A stretch of 22,264 nucleotides of DNA from contig UQQM01000028.1 of NCBI GenBank assembly GCA_900543205.1, positions 1 to 22,264 on the forward strand, in the 5' to 3' direction. The position numbers and the translations under genes are program-made. Of the stretch, positions 1 through 7,232 are shown one piece after another. How positions within the stretch are numbered: position 1 is the stretch's first letter; every line of letters starts with the position of its first letter. Source of the DNA: an uncultured Bacteroides sp. Its GTDB lineage: Bacteria > Bacteroidota > Bacteroidia > Bacteroidales > UBA932. The notes beneath the pieces were generated by a model. That model ran no database searches and was not told the origin of the DNA. It saw only the letters and a list, made by a program, of their open reading frames with translations.

Positions 1-160
1 CGGGCCTGTGGGGCAAATGGAAGGAATCCGGTTCCATTTGTGCGCTTCACCCCTCATCCATGCGTGTGCGGAGGGTTTAACCGTAGCCGATGAATTTCAT
101 GTTCCGCAGTCCTTCCACCTCGCGGCTGCAATGTGGCTTCACGATTCACGTTGCCACATA

Positions 161-227
161 GCCTCGCGGCTGCAATTGCGCTTCGCAGACGAAAAAGTCT
201 GCTCGGCGTCAATTCAGACCGCTCGGC
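161..227. repeat. 67-bp hairpin repeat, copy 1
   Basis: This copy begins GCCTCGCGGCTGCAATTG and ends CAATTCAGACCGCTCGGC. Its core is a 6-bp perfect hairpin, GCAGAC / GTCTGC, around an A-rich loop (GAAAAA). Close copies lie at 18445-18512 and 22210-22264. The loop differs between copies (GAAAAA, GAGAAAA, GAAAAAA) while both stem arms are unchanged. A partial copy of the left end (CTCGCGGCTGCAAT) also occurs just upstream at about 119-132. Function is unknown; it could be a structured RNA, a terminator-like unit or a repeat remnant. Confidence 0.8.
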
Positions 228-271
228 AAGGCAAGCTGCGTGCCGCGTCCGGTGACGGTCGATGGCAGTTT

Positions 272-416
272 TGCAATCCACCTTCACGAGTAAACTCTGT
301 TGCAGGGCCATACAGGGCACATCTGCCAGCGAGGTGGAAGGGAAAGGTGTCTACCTCCAACGGCGAACGCCCTCTCATGGGCTTCAGATGGCAATTGCCC
401 AAAAAGGTGAATTGCA
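272..416. repeat. 145-bp palindromic element, copy 1
   Basis: The ends form a 13-bp inverted repeat (TGCAATCCACCTT at 272-284, AAGGTGAATTGCA at 404-416, one wobble). Exactly in the middle (332-356) lies a 25-bp hairpin, AGGTGGAAG...TGTCTACCT. The unit is therefore a 60-bp arm, a 25-bp hairpin and a 60-bp arm, and the arms are weakly complementary to each other. Copy 2 at 560-704 has the same orientation and differs at about 8 of 145 positions. Copy 3 at 18543-18687 is inverted and more diverged. There is no coding capacity; a MITE-like or structured-RNA element is possible. Confidence 0.8.
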
Positions 417-559
417 GAACCGAGCCACGTAATTCGGCAAGTTCAACGGACTGCCGGGGCCGGATGCGGACTGCGGGCGATGGAGGCTTGCCCCTCGTTT
501 TCGCCTCGCGAGCCGCAGTGCCGCATCCGGTGACAGTTGATAGCAGTCGATAACCATTC

Positions 560-704
560 TGCAATCCACCTTCACGAGTAAACCCTGTCGCAGGGCTATA
601 CAGGGCACATCTGCCAGCGAGGTGGAAGGAAAAGGTGTCCACCTCCAACGGCGAACGCCCTTACAGGGGCTTCAGATGGCAATTGCCCAAAAAGGTGAAT
701 TGCA
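560..704. repeat. 145-bp palindromic element, copy 2
   Basis: This copy has the same length and orientation as copy 1, 288 bp downstream. The terminal inverted repeats (560-572 and 692-704) match copy 1 exactly. The central hairpin reads AGGTGGA...TCCACCT, so the G-U pair of copy 1 has become a G-C pair. A small side hairpin also changes sequence between copies (GCCC/GGGC in copy 1, CCCT/AGGG in copy 2) while remaining foldable. Such changes suggest selection on structure or a recent structured ancestor. Confidence 0.8.
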
Positions 705-771
705 GAACCGAGCCACGTAATCCGGCATGTTCAATGGACTACCGGGGCAAGCTGCGTCCCGGTACCGGCCC

Positions 772-1884
772 TTAGCGGAGTATGACCGGGGCGGGGACTC
801 CTACGCCGGGATTTGCGACTGCGGCTTCATCCGGACTTCCCGTCGCATCGGGGAAGTATGGCCAGCCGTCTTCAGTCCAGCCTATGCGGTCAATGCACAG
901 GCAGCGGTTGATATGGCCGTTGCCTTCCCAGTAGCTGTGGTAGGCCATCCATTGCTGTCCCGAATCATCGCTGATGATCTGCGTGCAATGTCCGGTGCCG
1001 ACGAACTCTCCGTTCCCCTCCATGATGATGTTGTCGAAGCCGCCTGAGGTAAGCCGCTTTCCGTCAGGCCCGACGTACGGCCCGAAAACGTTCCTTGACC
1101 GGGCGACTGCAAGACGGTAGGTGCTTTTCTCATGGTTGCAGCAAGTTCCCTTGGAGGTGAAGAGGTAGTACCACCCGTCGCGCTTGAAGACGTAAGCGCC
1201 TTCCATGTTGCTCGCTCCTAGCTTCTTTTTCCTGGCGCCATCTGCAGGCTTCAGCCCGGAAGGGTCCAGCTTGACCGCCCATATCCCCGAACCGGGGCCG
1301 AGACTGCCCCAGAAAAGGTATTTCTGCCCGTCATCGTCGATGAACAGCGCCGGGTCTATCGAGTTCGTGACCCCGGTAGACTTGAAGCTGACGACCTCTC
1401 CCAGGTCGGTGAAGGGGCCGCACGGACTGTCCGAAACAGCGACGCCGCTGCCTTCTCGGAAAATCTGCGCCCATGCTCCGAGAGCATAGTACAGCATGTA
1501 TTTCCCGTCCACATAGTTGATGTCTGGCGCCCAGATGCGCGTGTTCCGCACCCATTCCGGGCGTCCTTCCGCAAATCCGTCCCCGACGAACTCCCAATCC
1601 GTGAGGTTCCTTGACCTGTATATCGGGAGACTGATTATGTCCTCAGGCTCGTCGGCGGAGGCATCGCGGCTTGCAAGGGCATTGCCGTCCCTCTGGCTCT
1701 GGGTCGAGTACAGATAGAAATATCCCGACCTCTCCCTGTCATCGAGAATGGTCGGGTCCGGGCAGTCCCTCCGGAGGACCGGATTGCTGTAGGTCTGGGC
1801 CGCGCTCCCGGCGGAGAAGGCCATGGAAACGGCCATGGCCATCAGGGCCAGCCGGAATACGGAAAACTTCTGGATGCTGGTCAT
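772..1884 (-). CDS. Secreted glycoside hydrolase family 43 protein (arabinanase/arabinosidase-like)
   Basis: This is a 370-residue protein with an N-terminal signal peptide (about residues 1-29, hydrophobic LALMAMAVSMAFS, then AGSAAQ). It has no lipobox, so export to the periplasm or beyond is expected. The GH43 catalytic triad is visible: D43 in CPDPTIL (base), D177 in SIDPALF (pKa modulator) and E228 in NMEGAYVF (acid). WAPDI (119-122) and GTGHCTQI are further family motifs. The family removes or cleaves alpha-L-arabinofuranosyl or beta-xylosyl units from plant glycans; the substrate cannot be set from the sequence, though the motifs best resemble arabinan-active members. The gene starts 18 bp after the purine nucleoside phosphorylase stop, as last gene of a leftward operon. 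Its 3' end adjoins the repeat region, but the reading frame looks complete. Confidence 0.9.
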   Translation of the reverse strand: MTSIQKFSVFRLALMAMAVSMAFSAGSAAQTYSNPVLRRDCPDPTILDDRERSGYFYLYSTQSQRDGNALASRDASADEPEDIISLPIYRSRNLTDWEFVGDGFAEGRPEWVRNTRIWAPDINYVDGKYMLYYALGAWAQIFREGSGVAVSDSPCGPFTDLGEVVSFKSTGVTNSIDPALFIDDDGQKYLFWGSLGPGSGIWAVKLDPSGLKPADGARKKKLGASNMEGAYVFKRDGWYYLFTSKGTCCNHEKSTYRLAVARSRNVFGPYVGPDGKRLTSGGFDNIIMEGNGEFVGTGHCTQIISDDSGQQWMAYHSYWEGNGHINRCLCIDRIGWTEDGWPYFPDATGSPDEAAVANPGVGVPAPVILR

Positions 1885-1902
1885 GGCCTGGCTGCCTGCG
1901 GT

Positions 1903-2730
1903 CTAGAGAGCCTCTATCATCTTCGTGAACAGCACGGTCATCCTGTCTGCGGCCATGTCAGCCTGCATGACCACGTCCTCGCCGTCGTTGTAGTTCTTCT
2001 CCAGATTCAGGAAGTTGGAGATGTTCGTGACCACTGACATCCCGAACACCTTGATGCCGCAATGTCTGGCGACTATGACCTCAGGGATGGTGGACATTCC
2101 TACGAGGTCGGCTCCTACGGTATGGAAGAAGCGCACCTCGGCCGGAGTCTCGTATGAAGGCCCGGTGCTGCCGAAATACACGCCTTTCTTCGCCGGGATG
2201 CCGAGCTCCTCGCAGATTGACTCCGCAAGAGCCTGGAGCTTGAGGTCGTAGGCGCAGGTCATGTCGGGGAAGCGGGGCCCGAACTCCTCGATGTTGGGGC
2301 CGATGAGTGGGTTGGGCATCATGTTGATGTGGTCCCGTATGATGATGAGGTCGCCGACCTTGTAGTCCTGGTTGCAGGCGCCTGCCGCATTGGAGACGAA
2401 GAGATATTCGATGCCGAGGCATTTCATGACCCTGACGCCCATGGTCACCATGTCCATGCTGTAGCCTTCGTAGTAATGGAAACGTCCCTGCATCGCTATT
2501 ACGGTCTTCCCTCCCAGCGTGCCTATTATGAAATTGCCTTTGTGTCCGATGGCCGTGGATACCGGGAAGCCTGGAATCTCTCCGTAAGGAATCACCGTGG
2601 CATCCCCGATTTTTTCGGCGAGCTTTCCGAGCCCGCTTCCCAATATTATGCCGGCGAGAGGCGCGCGGCCGTCCGCCTTGCTTCTGATGAAGTCGGCGCA
2701 CTGGTTGATGGTCTTTAGTCTCTGGTCCAT
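1903..2730 (-). CDS. punA: Purine nucleoside phosphorylase (trimeric PNP family)
   Basis: This 275-residue protein has the length expected of low-molecular-mass, trimeric PNPs. The phosphate-binding GSGLG is at 31-35, QGRFHYYEG at 81-89 supplies the Arg/His/Glu active-site residues, SNAAGACN follows, then [14 protein letters not shown], and [13 protein letters not shown] precedes SVVTNISN. The Asn in VTN is the residue that selects 6-oxopurines in this family. It catalyses phosphorolysis of inosine or guanosine nucleosides to base plus ribose 1-phosphate in the cytoplasm. It lies 12 bp after the MTA/SAH deaminase gene, so it may also act on inosine-type products of that enzyme (inference). 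A xanthosine-preferring role is an alternative. Confidence 0.95.
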   Translation of the reverse strand: MDQRLKTINQCADFIRSKADGRAPLAGIILGSGLGKLAEKIGDATVIPYGEIPGFPVSTAIGHKGNFIIGTLGGKTVIAMQGRFHYYEGYSMDMVTMGVRVMKCLGIEYLFVSNAAGACNQDYKVGDLIIIRDHINMMPNPLIGPNIEEFGPRFPDMTCAYDLKLQALAESICEELGIPAKKGVYFGSTGPSYETPAEVRFFHTVGADLVGMSTIPEVIVARHCGIKVFGMSVVTNISNFLNLEKNYNDGEDVVMQADMAADRMTVLFTKMIEAL

Positions 2731-2742
2731 AGTTTCAATGTA

Positions 2743-4020
2743 TTATGATATTTTAGCGAGCACCTTGCGTGCTTCGGAGAGGATTTCCTTTTCTCCGGGT
2801 ATCTCCCTGTGCCTCATCAGGAACCTGCCGTTGCATATCACGGAGTCGATGCAGTCCGAATGCGCGGAGTAGATGAGGTTGGCAAGGAACGGTCCCGGCG
2901 ACAGGAAGAAGGTATTGTCGGTGTCGACTATGTTGATGTCGGCCACCGCGCCTTCCGCTATCCTGCCCCCGTTGAAGCGCAGCGCCCTGGCCCCGTTGAC
3001 GGTGGCCATGTCTATAAGTTCGCGGAGCGGCAGCGCGGACGGGTCGTCCCTCCAGGCCTTCTGGAATATGGCGGACGTCTTCATGGCTTCCAGCATGTCG
3101 AGGTTGTTTGAGGATGCGCAGCCGTCGGTGCCTATGCAGACGTTGATTCCGGCGTCGCGCATCTCGTTGTAGAGGAAGCGGTAGCCGGAGGCCAGCTTGG
3201 TGTTGGAGTTGACGTTGTGTATGCAGTTCACGCCGTGTGCGGCAAGAAGCTCTATGTCGTGGGGAGTGACCCAGAGCGTATGGGCGGCAAGCATCCTGGG
3301 CGAGAGTATTCCGAGCCTGTCCAGATATTCCACAGGGGTCAGGCCGCCGTGCGCGGCCTTGCAGTCCTCGACCTCCTTGCGTGTCTCGGCAACGTGGACG
3401 TGCAGGTTGAGGTCGTGCTCGCGGGCGTATTCCGCCGTCCAGACCATCATGTCCTCGCTGACCGAATAGATGGCGTGGAAGGCGAGGTTGTATATCACGC
3501 CGTCTACGCCCTTTCCGCCGATGAAAGGCTCGCTCTTCGCGATGCACTGCTCCTTCTGCCTCTCGCATTCCTCGCGGCTGCCCTTGTCCATCACGTCGTA
3601 GCCGGTGGCTATGCGGACTCCCATCTCGCGGGCAGCGCGTATGGAGGTGTCGAAGAACCAGTATTGGTCGTTGAAGGTGGTGGTGCCCGTGCGTATCATC
3701 TCCAGGCAGGCCGCCTTTGTCGCCCAGTAGATGTATTCCTTGTCCAGCTTCTCCTCGACTTTCCATATCTTCGAGAGCCAGTCCTGGAACTTCATGTCCT
3801 CCCCTATGCCCCTCATCAGGGACATGGGGGAGTGGGTGTGCATGTTGACGAAACCCGGAACCGCAACCTTGCCGCTGCAGTCCATCACCTCTATGTCGCC
3901 GGCGATGTCCCAGGAGACGCACGAACCGGCGGGCTCTATCCTGCGGATAAGCCCGTCACGGATCAGGATGTCCTTCCTGGCATCATCGACGCTTATGTCC
4001 CTCAACAGAATCGCGGCCAT
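2743..4020 (-). CDS. mtaD: 5-methylthioadenosine/S-adenosylhomocysteine deaminase (amidohydrolase)
   Basis: This 425-residue cytoplasmic metal-dependent hydrolase has an N-terminal composite beta domain and then the TIM barrel. Metal ligands are recognisable: HTH at 61-63 in FVNMHTHSPMSLMRG, H209 in LHVHVAETR, H247 in AAHTLW and D299 in IGTDGCASSNN. GIGEDMKFQDWL after the first motif and the SNN(L)DMLEAMK segment are typical of MTA/SAH deaminases rather than cytosine deaminase or chlorohydrolases. The family deaminates methylthioadenosine, S-adenosylhomocysteine and often adenosine to the inosine derivatives. It starts 7 bp after the upstream PUR-alpha-like gene and is followed 12 bp later by the phosphorylase, a logical deaminate-then-phosphorolyse pair. 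Substrate preference among the three nucleosides is not resolved. Confidence 0.92.
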   Translation of the reverse strand: MAAILLRDISVDDARKDILIRDGLIRRIEPAGSCVSWDIAGDIEVMDCSGKVAVPGFVNMHTHSPMSLMRGIGEDMKFQDWLSKIWKVEEKLDKEYIYWATKAACLEMIRTGTTTFNDQYWFFDTSIRAAREMGVRIATGYDVMDKGSREECERQKEQCIAKSEPFIGGKGVDGVIYNLAFHAIYSVSEDMMVWTAEYAREHDLNLHVHVAETRKEVEDCKAAHGGLTPVEYLDRLGILSPRMLAAHTLWVTPHDIELLAAHGVNCIHNVNSNTKLASGYRFLYNEMRDAGINVCIGTDGCASSNNLDMLEAMKTSAIFQKAWRDDPSALPLRELIDMATVNGARALRFNGGRIAEGAVADINIVDTDNTFFLSPGPFLANLIYSAHSDCIDSVICNGRFLMRHREIPGEKEILSEARKVLAKIS

Positions 4021-4027
4021 CGGAGAT

Positions 4028-4363
4028 CTAATATTCCTCTTCGGAATCTCCTTCCGGCTGGTGCTGCGGGATTTCGCCGTTGAAGCAGTTGTTCTTGATG
4101 TAGTCTATTATTTCCGACAGGCCCTCGGAGAATTTCTCGAAGTCCTCCTTGTAGAGGAAGATCTTGTGCTTGTCGTAGGTGTAGCTTCCGTCGGGATTGG
4201 TGCGGCGCTTGCTTTCCGTTATGGTAAGGTAGTAGTCCTTGTGCCCCCTGGTGGTCTTGACGTCAAAAAAGTATGTACGTTTTCCGGCCCTGACAGGCTT
4301 GGAATAGACGTCTTCTCCATCCCTGCTGTCGAAGCGATAGTGATCGTAATCTTCTTTGTACAT
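4028..4363 (-). CDS. PUR-alpha-like DUF3276 family protein
   Basis: This small, charged 111-residue protein matches the Bacteroidota/Spirochaete PUR-domain family (DUF3276). Members have a single PUR repeat and bind single-stranded nucleic acid as dimers; Borrelia BpuR is the studied example. Visible features are the YSKPVRAGKRTYFFDVK strand region, the DYYLTITESKRR strand, then HKIFLYKEDFEKFSEGLSEIIDYI as the terminal helix, and an acidic tail. It is the first gene of the leftward operon, directly behind a TAATTTTG -7 element. A role in nucleic-acid binding is family knowledge; a regulatory link to the purine genes is only inference. Confidence 0.9.
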   Translation of the reverse strand: MYKEDYDHYRFDSRDGEDVYSKPVRAGKRTYFFDVKTTRGHKDYYLTITESKRRTNPDGSYTYDKHKIFLYKEDFEKFSEGLSEIIDYIKNNCFNGEIPQHQPEGDSEEEY

Positions 4364-4386
4364 ATAAATTTCTTGTATTAATTACG

Positions 4387-4394
4387 CAAAATTA
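4387..4394 (-). promoter_or_regulatory. Bacteroidota -7 promoter element (leftward operon)
   Basis: On the minus strand this reads TAATTTTG, a match to TAnnTTTG, about 24 bp from the start codon of the PUR-alpha-like gene. No clear -33 TTTG is seen. It overlaps the divergent promoter region of nusB. Confidence 0.55.
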
Positions 4395-4416
4395 AGACTT
4401 TTTATCGATTACTTGC

Positions 4417-4424
4417 TATCTTTG
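4417..4424 (+). promoter_or_regulatory. Bacteroidota -7 promoter element (nusB operon)
   Basis: TATCTTTG matches TAnnTTTG and would start transcription near 4430. That position supports the ATG at 4447 as the nusB start rather than the in-frame TTG at 4435, which would lie almost on the transcription start. The upstream -33 sequence is T-rich but not a clean TTTG. Confidence 0.65.
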
Positions 4425-4446
4425 CACGTCAATTTTGTTTGAAAGT

Positions 4447-5367
4447 ATGCTGAACCGACGAATTCTCCGCACGAAGGTTTTCAAGGCAATCTACGGCTAT
4501 GCGGAAAACACCGGGATGTCACTCAAGGAAGTCGAGGCCCTCATGGAAACTTCATGCGAGGCGGCCAGGGACTTGTATCTGTTCATGCTGTCGATAGCGG
4601 GGCCGCTTGTCGGAGAGGCCCGTTCCCGTATCGAGGCCGCCAGGTCCAAGTTCAACCCCACGGAGGAGGAGCTGCATCCCAACATGAGGTTCGTGGAGAA
4701 CCGGATAACCCCTCTCCTCGCCGAAGACCCCGATTTCACCAAGATAATCGCGAAGAAGAAATTTTCCTGGGACCAGTACGACGTCTTCCTGCGCCACCTC
4801 TACGAGCGTGTCCGCGAAAGGAAGTATTTCAAGGACTACATGGGCAGGGAGACCTCGGGAATGGAGGACGACGCGAGGCTGTGGGTGCGCATCTTCGAGA
4901 GGGAGTTCGAGAACGACTCCGAACTGGCGGACATCCTGGAGGACATGTCGATATACTGGAACGACGACCTCGGCTATGCCCTGAGCCTGTGCCGCAAGAC
5001 CGTGCTCGCGCTCGGCTCCGGCGAAAGGTGGAACCTGCCGCCCCTCTACCGCAGTGAGCTTGGCGGTGACAGAAGCTATGACAGCGACAAGCTTTTCATA
5101 TACAAGATACTGCGTACCGCCTATACGGGCTTCGGAGGATATTGCGACCGCATCGCGGAGCTTACACCGAAATGGAACAGGGACAGGATATGCACGACCG
5201 ACCTCGCGCTGATAGTATGCGGAATGGCTGAGGCGGACGCACATCCGGAAACATCCCCGAAAATCATAATCAACGAGTATGTGGAAATAGCGAAGGCGTA
5301 CAGCACTCCCGAGAGCAGCGGCTTCGTGAACGGACTTCTTGACAAATTAATCAACAAACACGAATAA
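4447..5367 (+). CDS. nusB: Transcription antitermination factor NusB, long Bacteroidota form
   Basis: This is a 306-residue protein. The N-terminus MLNRRILRTKVFKAIYGYAE and the C-terminal alpha-helical domain (DKLFIYKILRTAYTGF..., then IICTTDLALIVCGMAEA-type and IIINEYVEIAKAYSTPESSGFVNGLLDKL) are the NusB RNA-binding fold. NusB pairs with NusE/S10 on boxA of rRNA operons to prevent premature termination. Bacteroidota NusB is about twice the length of E. coli NusB because of an added N-terminal helical part, as here. I chose ATG 4447 over TTG 4435 because of promoter position. It heads a rightward operon and ends 3 bp before yajC. Confidence 0.92.
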   Translation: MLNRRILRTKVFKAIYGYAENTGMSLKEVEALMETSCEAARDLYLFMLSIAGPLVGEARSRIEAARSKFNPTEEELHPNMRFVENRITPLLAEDPDFTKIIAKKKFSWDQYDVFLRHLYERVRERKYFKDYMGRETSGMEDDARLWVRIFEREFENDSELADILEDMSIYWNDDLGYALSLCRKTVLALGSGERWNLPPLYRSELGGDRSYDSDKLFIYKILRTAYTGFGGYCDRIAELTPKWNRDRICTTDLALIVCGMAEADAHPETSPKIIINEYVEIAKAYSTPESSGFVNGLLDKLINKHE

Positions 5368-5370
5368 ATT

Positions 5371-5754
5371 ATGCTTACAACTATTTTGCAGACATCGGCT
5401 GCGGCCGGACAGCCCGCAGGAGGCGCGGCCAGCATGTGGATAATGCTCATCCTGCTCTTCCTTGTGATGTGGCTCTTCATGATACGTCCCCAGCGCAAGC
5501 AGCAGAAGGCTCTCGAGGAGATGCGCAAGGCTCTCAAGAAAGGTGACCATGTTGTTACCGCCGGAGGCATCTACGGAACCATCTGCGACGTGGACGACCG
5601 TACCGTGCTCATCAAGGTGGACGGTGAGGTGAAGCTCCGCGTGGACAAGAACTCCATCTCGCTTGACGCAAGCGCTTCGGCTCCCGCCGACGGAGGCAAA
5701 TCCGAGAAAAAGGCCGAGAAGACCGGCAAGGACGAGACTGCGGAGAAAAAATAG
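5371..5754 (+). CDS. yajC: Preprotein translocase accessory subunit YajC
   Basis: This 127-residue protein has one N-terminal membrane helix (about residues 21-39, MWIMLILLFLVMWLFMI). The family signature RPQRKQQKALEEM follows, then KKGDHVVTAGGIYGTI and a beta-rich cytoplasmic domain. YajC associates with SecDF at the Sec translocon in the inner membrane. The C-terminal tail beyond residue 105 is lysine/glutamate rich and low complexity. It is translationally close-packed behind nusB, and a nusB-yajC-YbbR-coaE order is common in Bacteroidota genomes (general knowledge). Confidence 0.95.
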   Translation: MLTTILQTSAAAGQPAGGAASMWIMLILLFLVMWLFMIRPQRKQQKALEEMRKALKKGDHVVTAGGIYGTICDVDDRTVLIKVDGEVKLRVDKNSISLDASASAPADGGKSEKKAEKTGKDETAEKK

Positions 5755-5760
5755 TCCATA

Positions 5761-5766
5761 AGGAGG
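5761..5766 (+). promoter_or_regulatory. Strong Shine-Dalgarno site for the ybbR-like gene
   Basis: A full AGGAGG lies 9 bp before GTG 5776 and fixes that start, since no ATG suits. Strong SD sites are rare in Bacteroidota and none comparable was noted before the other genes of this window. Confidence 0.6.
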
Positions 5767-5775
5767 AGTCCAAAG

Positions 5776-6705
5776 GTGAGAAAGTGGGCGCAGCTTCTCC
5801 TGTGCCTGCTTGTTTCGGCAGGCATCTGGCTGATTCACAATCTTTCACAGACGTATGTGAATATTGTGAGCGTGCCCATCGTGGCTGAAAGCAACATCGA
5901 CGGCCGGTCCCGGCGTTCGACTTCGGACGCCACCGTCACCGCCCAGGTCAGGGCCTCCGGCTTCCGCCAGGCTTCGCTCGGGCGGCGCGACAAGCGGCCC
6001 GTCACCGTGGTTTTCGATGCGGCGGACTTCAGCCATGTGGACGGCGACGTCTTCGCGCTGAAGGGCTCTGAACTCTACAAGTACACCGCCGCGATTTTCG
6101 GCGACGGAGTGAGCATAGAGTCGCTCATCTCCGATTCTCCCAAGTTCATCTTCCACGAGGTCTCCCATAAGAAGGTGCCCGTGCGCAGAGTTCACTCGAT
6201 TTCCTTTGCCCAGCAGTACATGTCGGAGGAAGGCATGCAGCTGCAGCCCGACTCGGTGATAGTCTACGGCGAGACTTCGAGGCTCGAGAACATAGGCTAC
6301 GTGCTGACCAGACCCATCGAACTGCACAATATCAGGAGCAGCGTCCACGGCAAGGTCAGGCTGGAGGTTCCTTCGGGGGTCAGGCTCTCCGACGAGGAGG
6401 TGATCTATTCCATGGAAGTGACCCGCTATGTGGAGCTCAGGGCGGAGATGCCTGTCGGGGTGCGCAACCTGCCCTCAGGCGTGGAGCTTTCCGTGCTGCC
6501 TTCGACCGCGACCGTGACTTTCCGCTGCATTTTCCCCACTCCTTCCGACCCTTCATCGGAAACGAGCTTCTATATTGACTACAGGGATTTCGCAAATTCG
6601 ATTACCGGCCGATGCGTTGCCAGGTGCAGCGGACTCCCTTCTACCGTGCTCAGCTACGACATGGAGCCGGAGGTCTTCGACTGTGTGGTGAGAAGTTCGC
6701 GCTGA
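5776..6705 (+). CDS. YbbR-like (CdaR-type) domain protein
   Basis: This 309-residue protein has an N-terminal signal anchor (RKWAQLLLCLLVSAGIWLI, residues about 2-20). Beta-rich repeats of the YbbR type follow, for example VSVPIVAES..., then VPVRRVHSISFAQQYM and a final region around VTFRCIF. In Firmicutes the YbbR protein CdaR regulates the diadenylate cyclase CdaA; in Bacteroidota the role of homologues is not established. No cyclase gene is present in this window. The start is GTG, supported by the AGGAGG nearby. The gene ends 2 bp before the coaE ATG, so co-translation is likely. Confidence 0.8.
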   Translation: MRKWAQLLLCLLVSAGIWLIHNLSQTYVNIVSVPIVAESNIDGRSRRSTSDATVTAQVRASGFRQASLGRRDKRPVTVVFDAADFSHVDGDVFALKGSELYKYTAAIFGDGVSIESLISDSPKFIFHEVSHKKVPVRRVHSISFAQQYMSEEGMQLQPDSVIVYGETSRLENIGYVLTRPIELHNIRSSVHGKVRLEVPSGVRLSDEEVIYSMEVTRYVELRAEMPVGVRNLPSGVELSVLPSTATVTFRCIFPTPSDPSSETSFYIDYRDFANSITGRCVARCSGLPSTVLSYDMEPEVFDCVVRSSR

Positions 6706-6707
6706 AC

Positions 6708-7232
6708 ATGAAGACGGTTCTGGTCACAGGTCCCATAGGCAGCGGGAAATCCGAGGTCTGCAGGTATCTGGCTTCGAAGGGCCTGCCTGTCTATGACTGC
6801 GATTCCCGCACCAAGGCGCTCTATGACACGGTGCCCGGCCTGAAGGCCGGGATAGAGAAGGCTCTCGGCATCAGGTGGGAGCAGATAGGCATAATCTTCA
6901 GCGACCCGGTGAGGAGGGAAAAGCTCGAACATATTGTCTACCCGCTCGTGCTTGAGGACATCGCTTCCTGGAAAGCCGGCCTGGATTCCGCCGGCCTGGC
7001 GTTCATAGAGTCGGCCGTGGCGATGGACAAGAAGGAGTTCGATTGCGTCTACGACGAGGTTCTGCTGGTGACAGCCCCCTATGACGTCCGGCGCAAACGC
7101 AACCCCAAGGCGGAGCAGCGCGACTCGCTCCAGACCCATGAGCGTTCGCGCGCCGACTATATAATTGAAAACGATTCGACCATAGAAGAACTACATATCA
7201 AAACAGAACAATTGCTATGCAGACTGATTTGA
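6708..7232 (+). CDS. coaE: Dephospho-CoA kinase
   Basis: This enzyme carries out the last step of CoA synthesis, phosphorylating the 3'-OH of dephospho-CoA with ATP. The P-loop GPIGSGKS is at residues 8-15, the acceptor-site motif VYDCDSRTKALY at 28-39, and IFSDPVRREKLEHIVYPLV matches the helical CoA domain (usual His-Pro is Tyr-Pro here). ADYIIENDST at 149-158 is the C-terminal strand typical of the family. The protein is 174 residues, against about 190-205 in most members. The shortening falls in the segment between VTAPYDVRRKR and the ADY motif, where the lid helices usually lie. ATG 6708 was chosen because longer frames start inside the preceding gene. It overlaps the next gene by 16 bp. 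Confidence 0.88.
   Translation: MKTVLVTGPIGSGKSEVCRYLASKGLPVYDCDSRTKALYDTVPGLKAGIEKALGIRWEQIGIIFSDPVRREKLEHIVYPLVLEDIASWKAGLDSAGLAFIESAVAMDKKEFDCVYDEVLLVTAPYDVRRKRNPKAEQRDSLQTHERSRADYIIENDSTIEELHIKTEQLLCRLI

Larger units (their letters stand above)
1..771. other. Non-coding, repeat-filled intergenic region
   Basis: No credible gene is seen here. The open frames are short, overlap on both strands, and are made of the repeats themselves. The stretch holds one 67-bp hairpin repeat and two copies of a 145-bp palindromic element. Each 145-bp copy sits inside a larger imperfect duplication (about 229-460 and 519-750), which shares the flank reading TGCCGC-TCCGGTGAC on the left and GAACCGAGCCACGTAAT on the right. 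The repeat tract stops about 20 bp before the stop codon of the leftward GH43 gene. The start of the window may cut a further unit. Confidence 0.75.

Noticed and set aside
8..553. A 181-residue plus-strand open frame at the left end
   Set aside because: It is made of the repeats, is matched by overlapping frames on the other strand, and its peptides recur only because the DNA repeats do.
214..648. Minus-strand frames with recurring peptides (FHLAGRCALY, GGLQN) in the repeat region
   Set aside because: The peptide similarity follows from the 145-bp element; similar peptides appear from both strands because the element is palindromic.
3217..4083. A 288-residue plus-strand frame across the MTA/SAH deaminase gene
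   Set aside because: It is antisense to a gene with all catalytic motifs and shows no family resemblance.
4435..4446. TTG start four codons upstream for nusB
   Set aside because: It lies almost on the predicted transcription start; ATG 4447 gives the usual NusB N-terminus.
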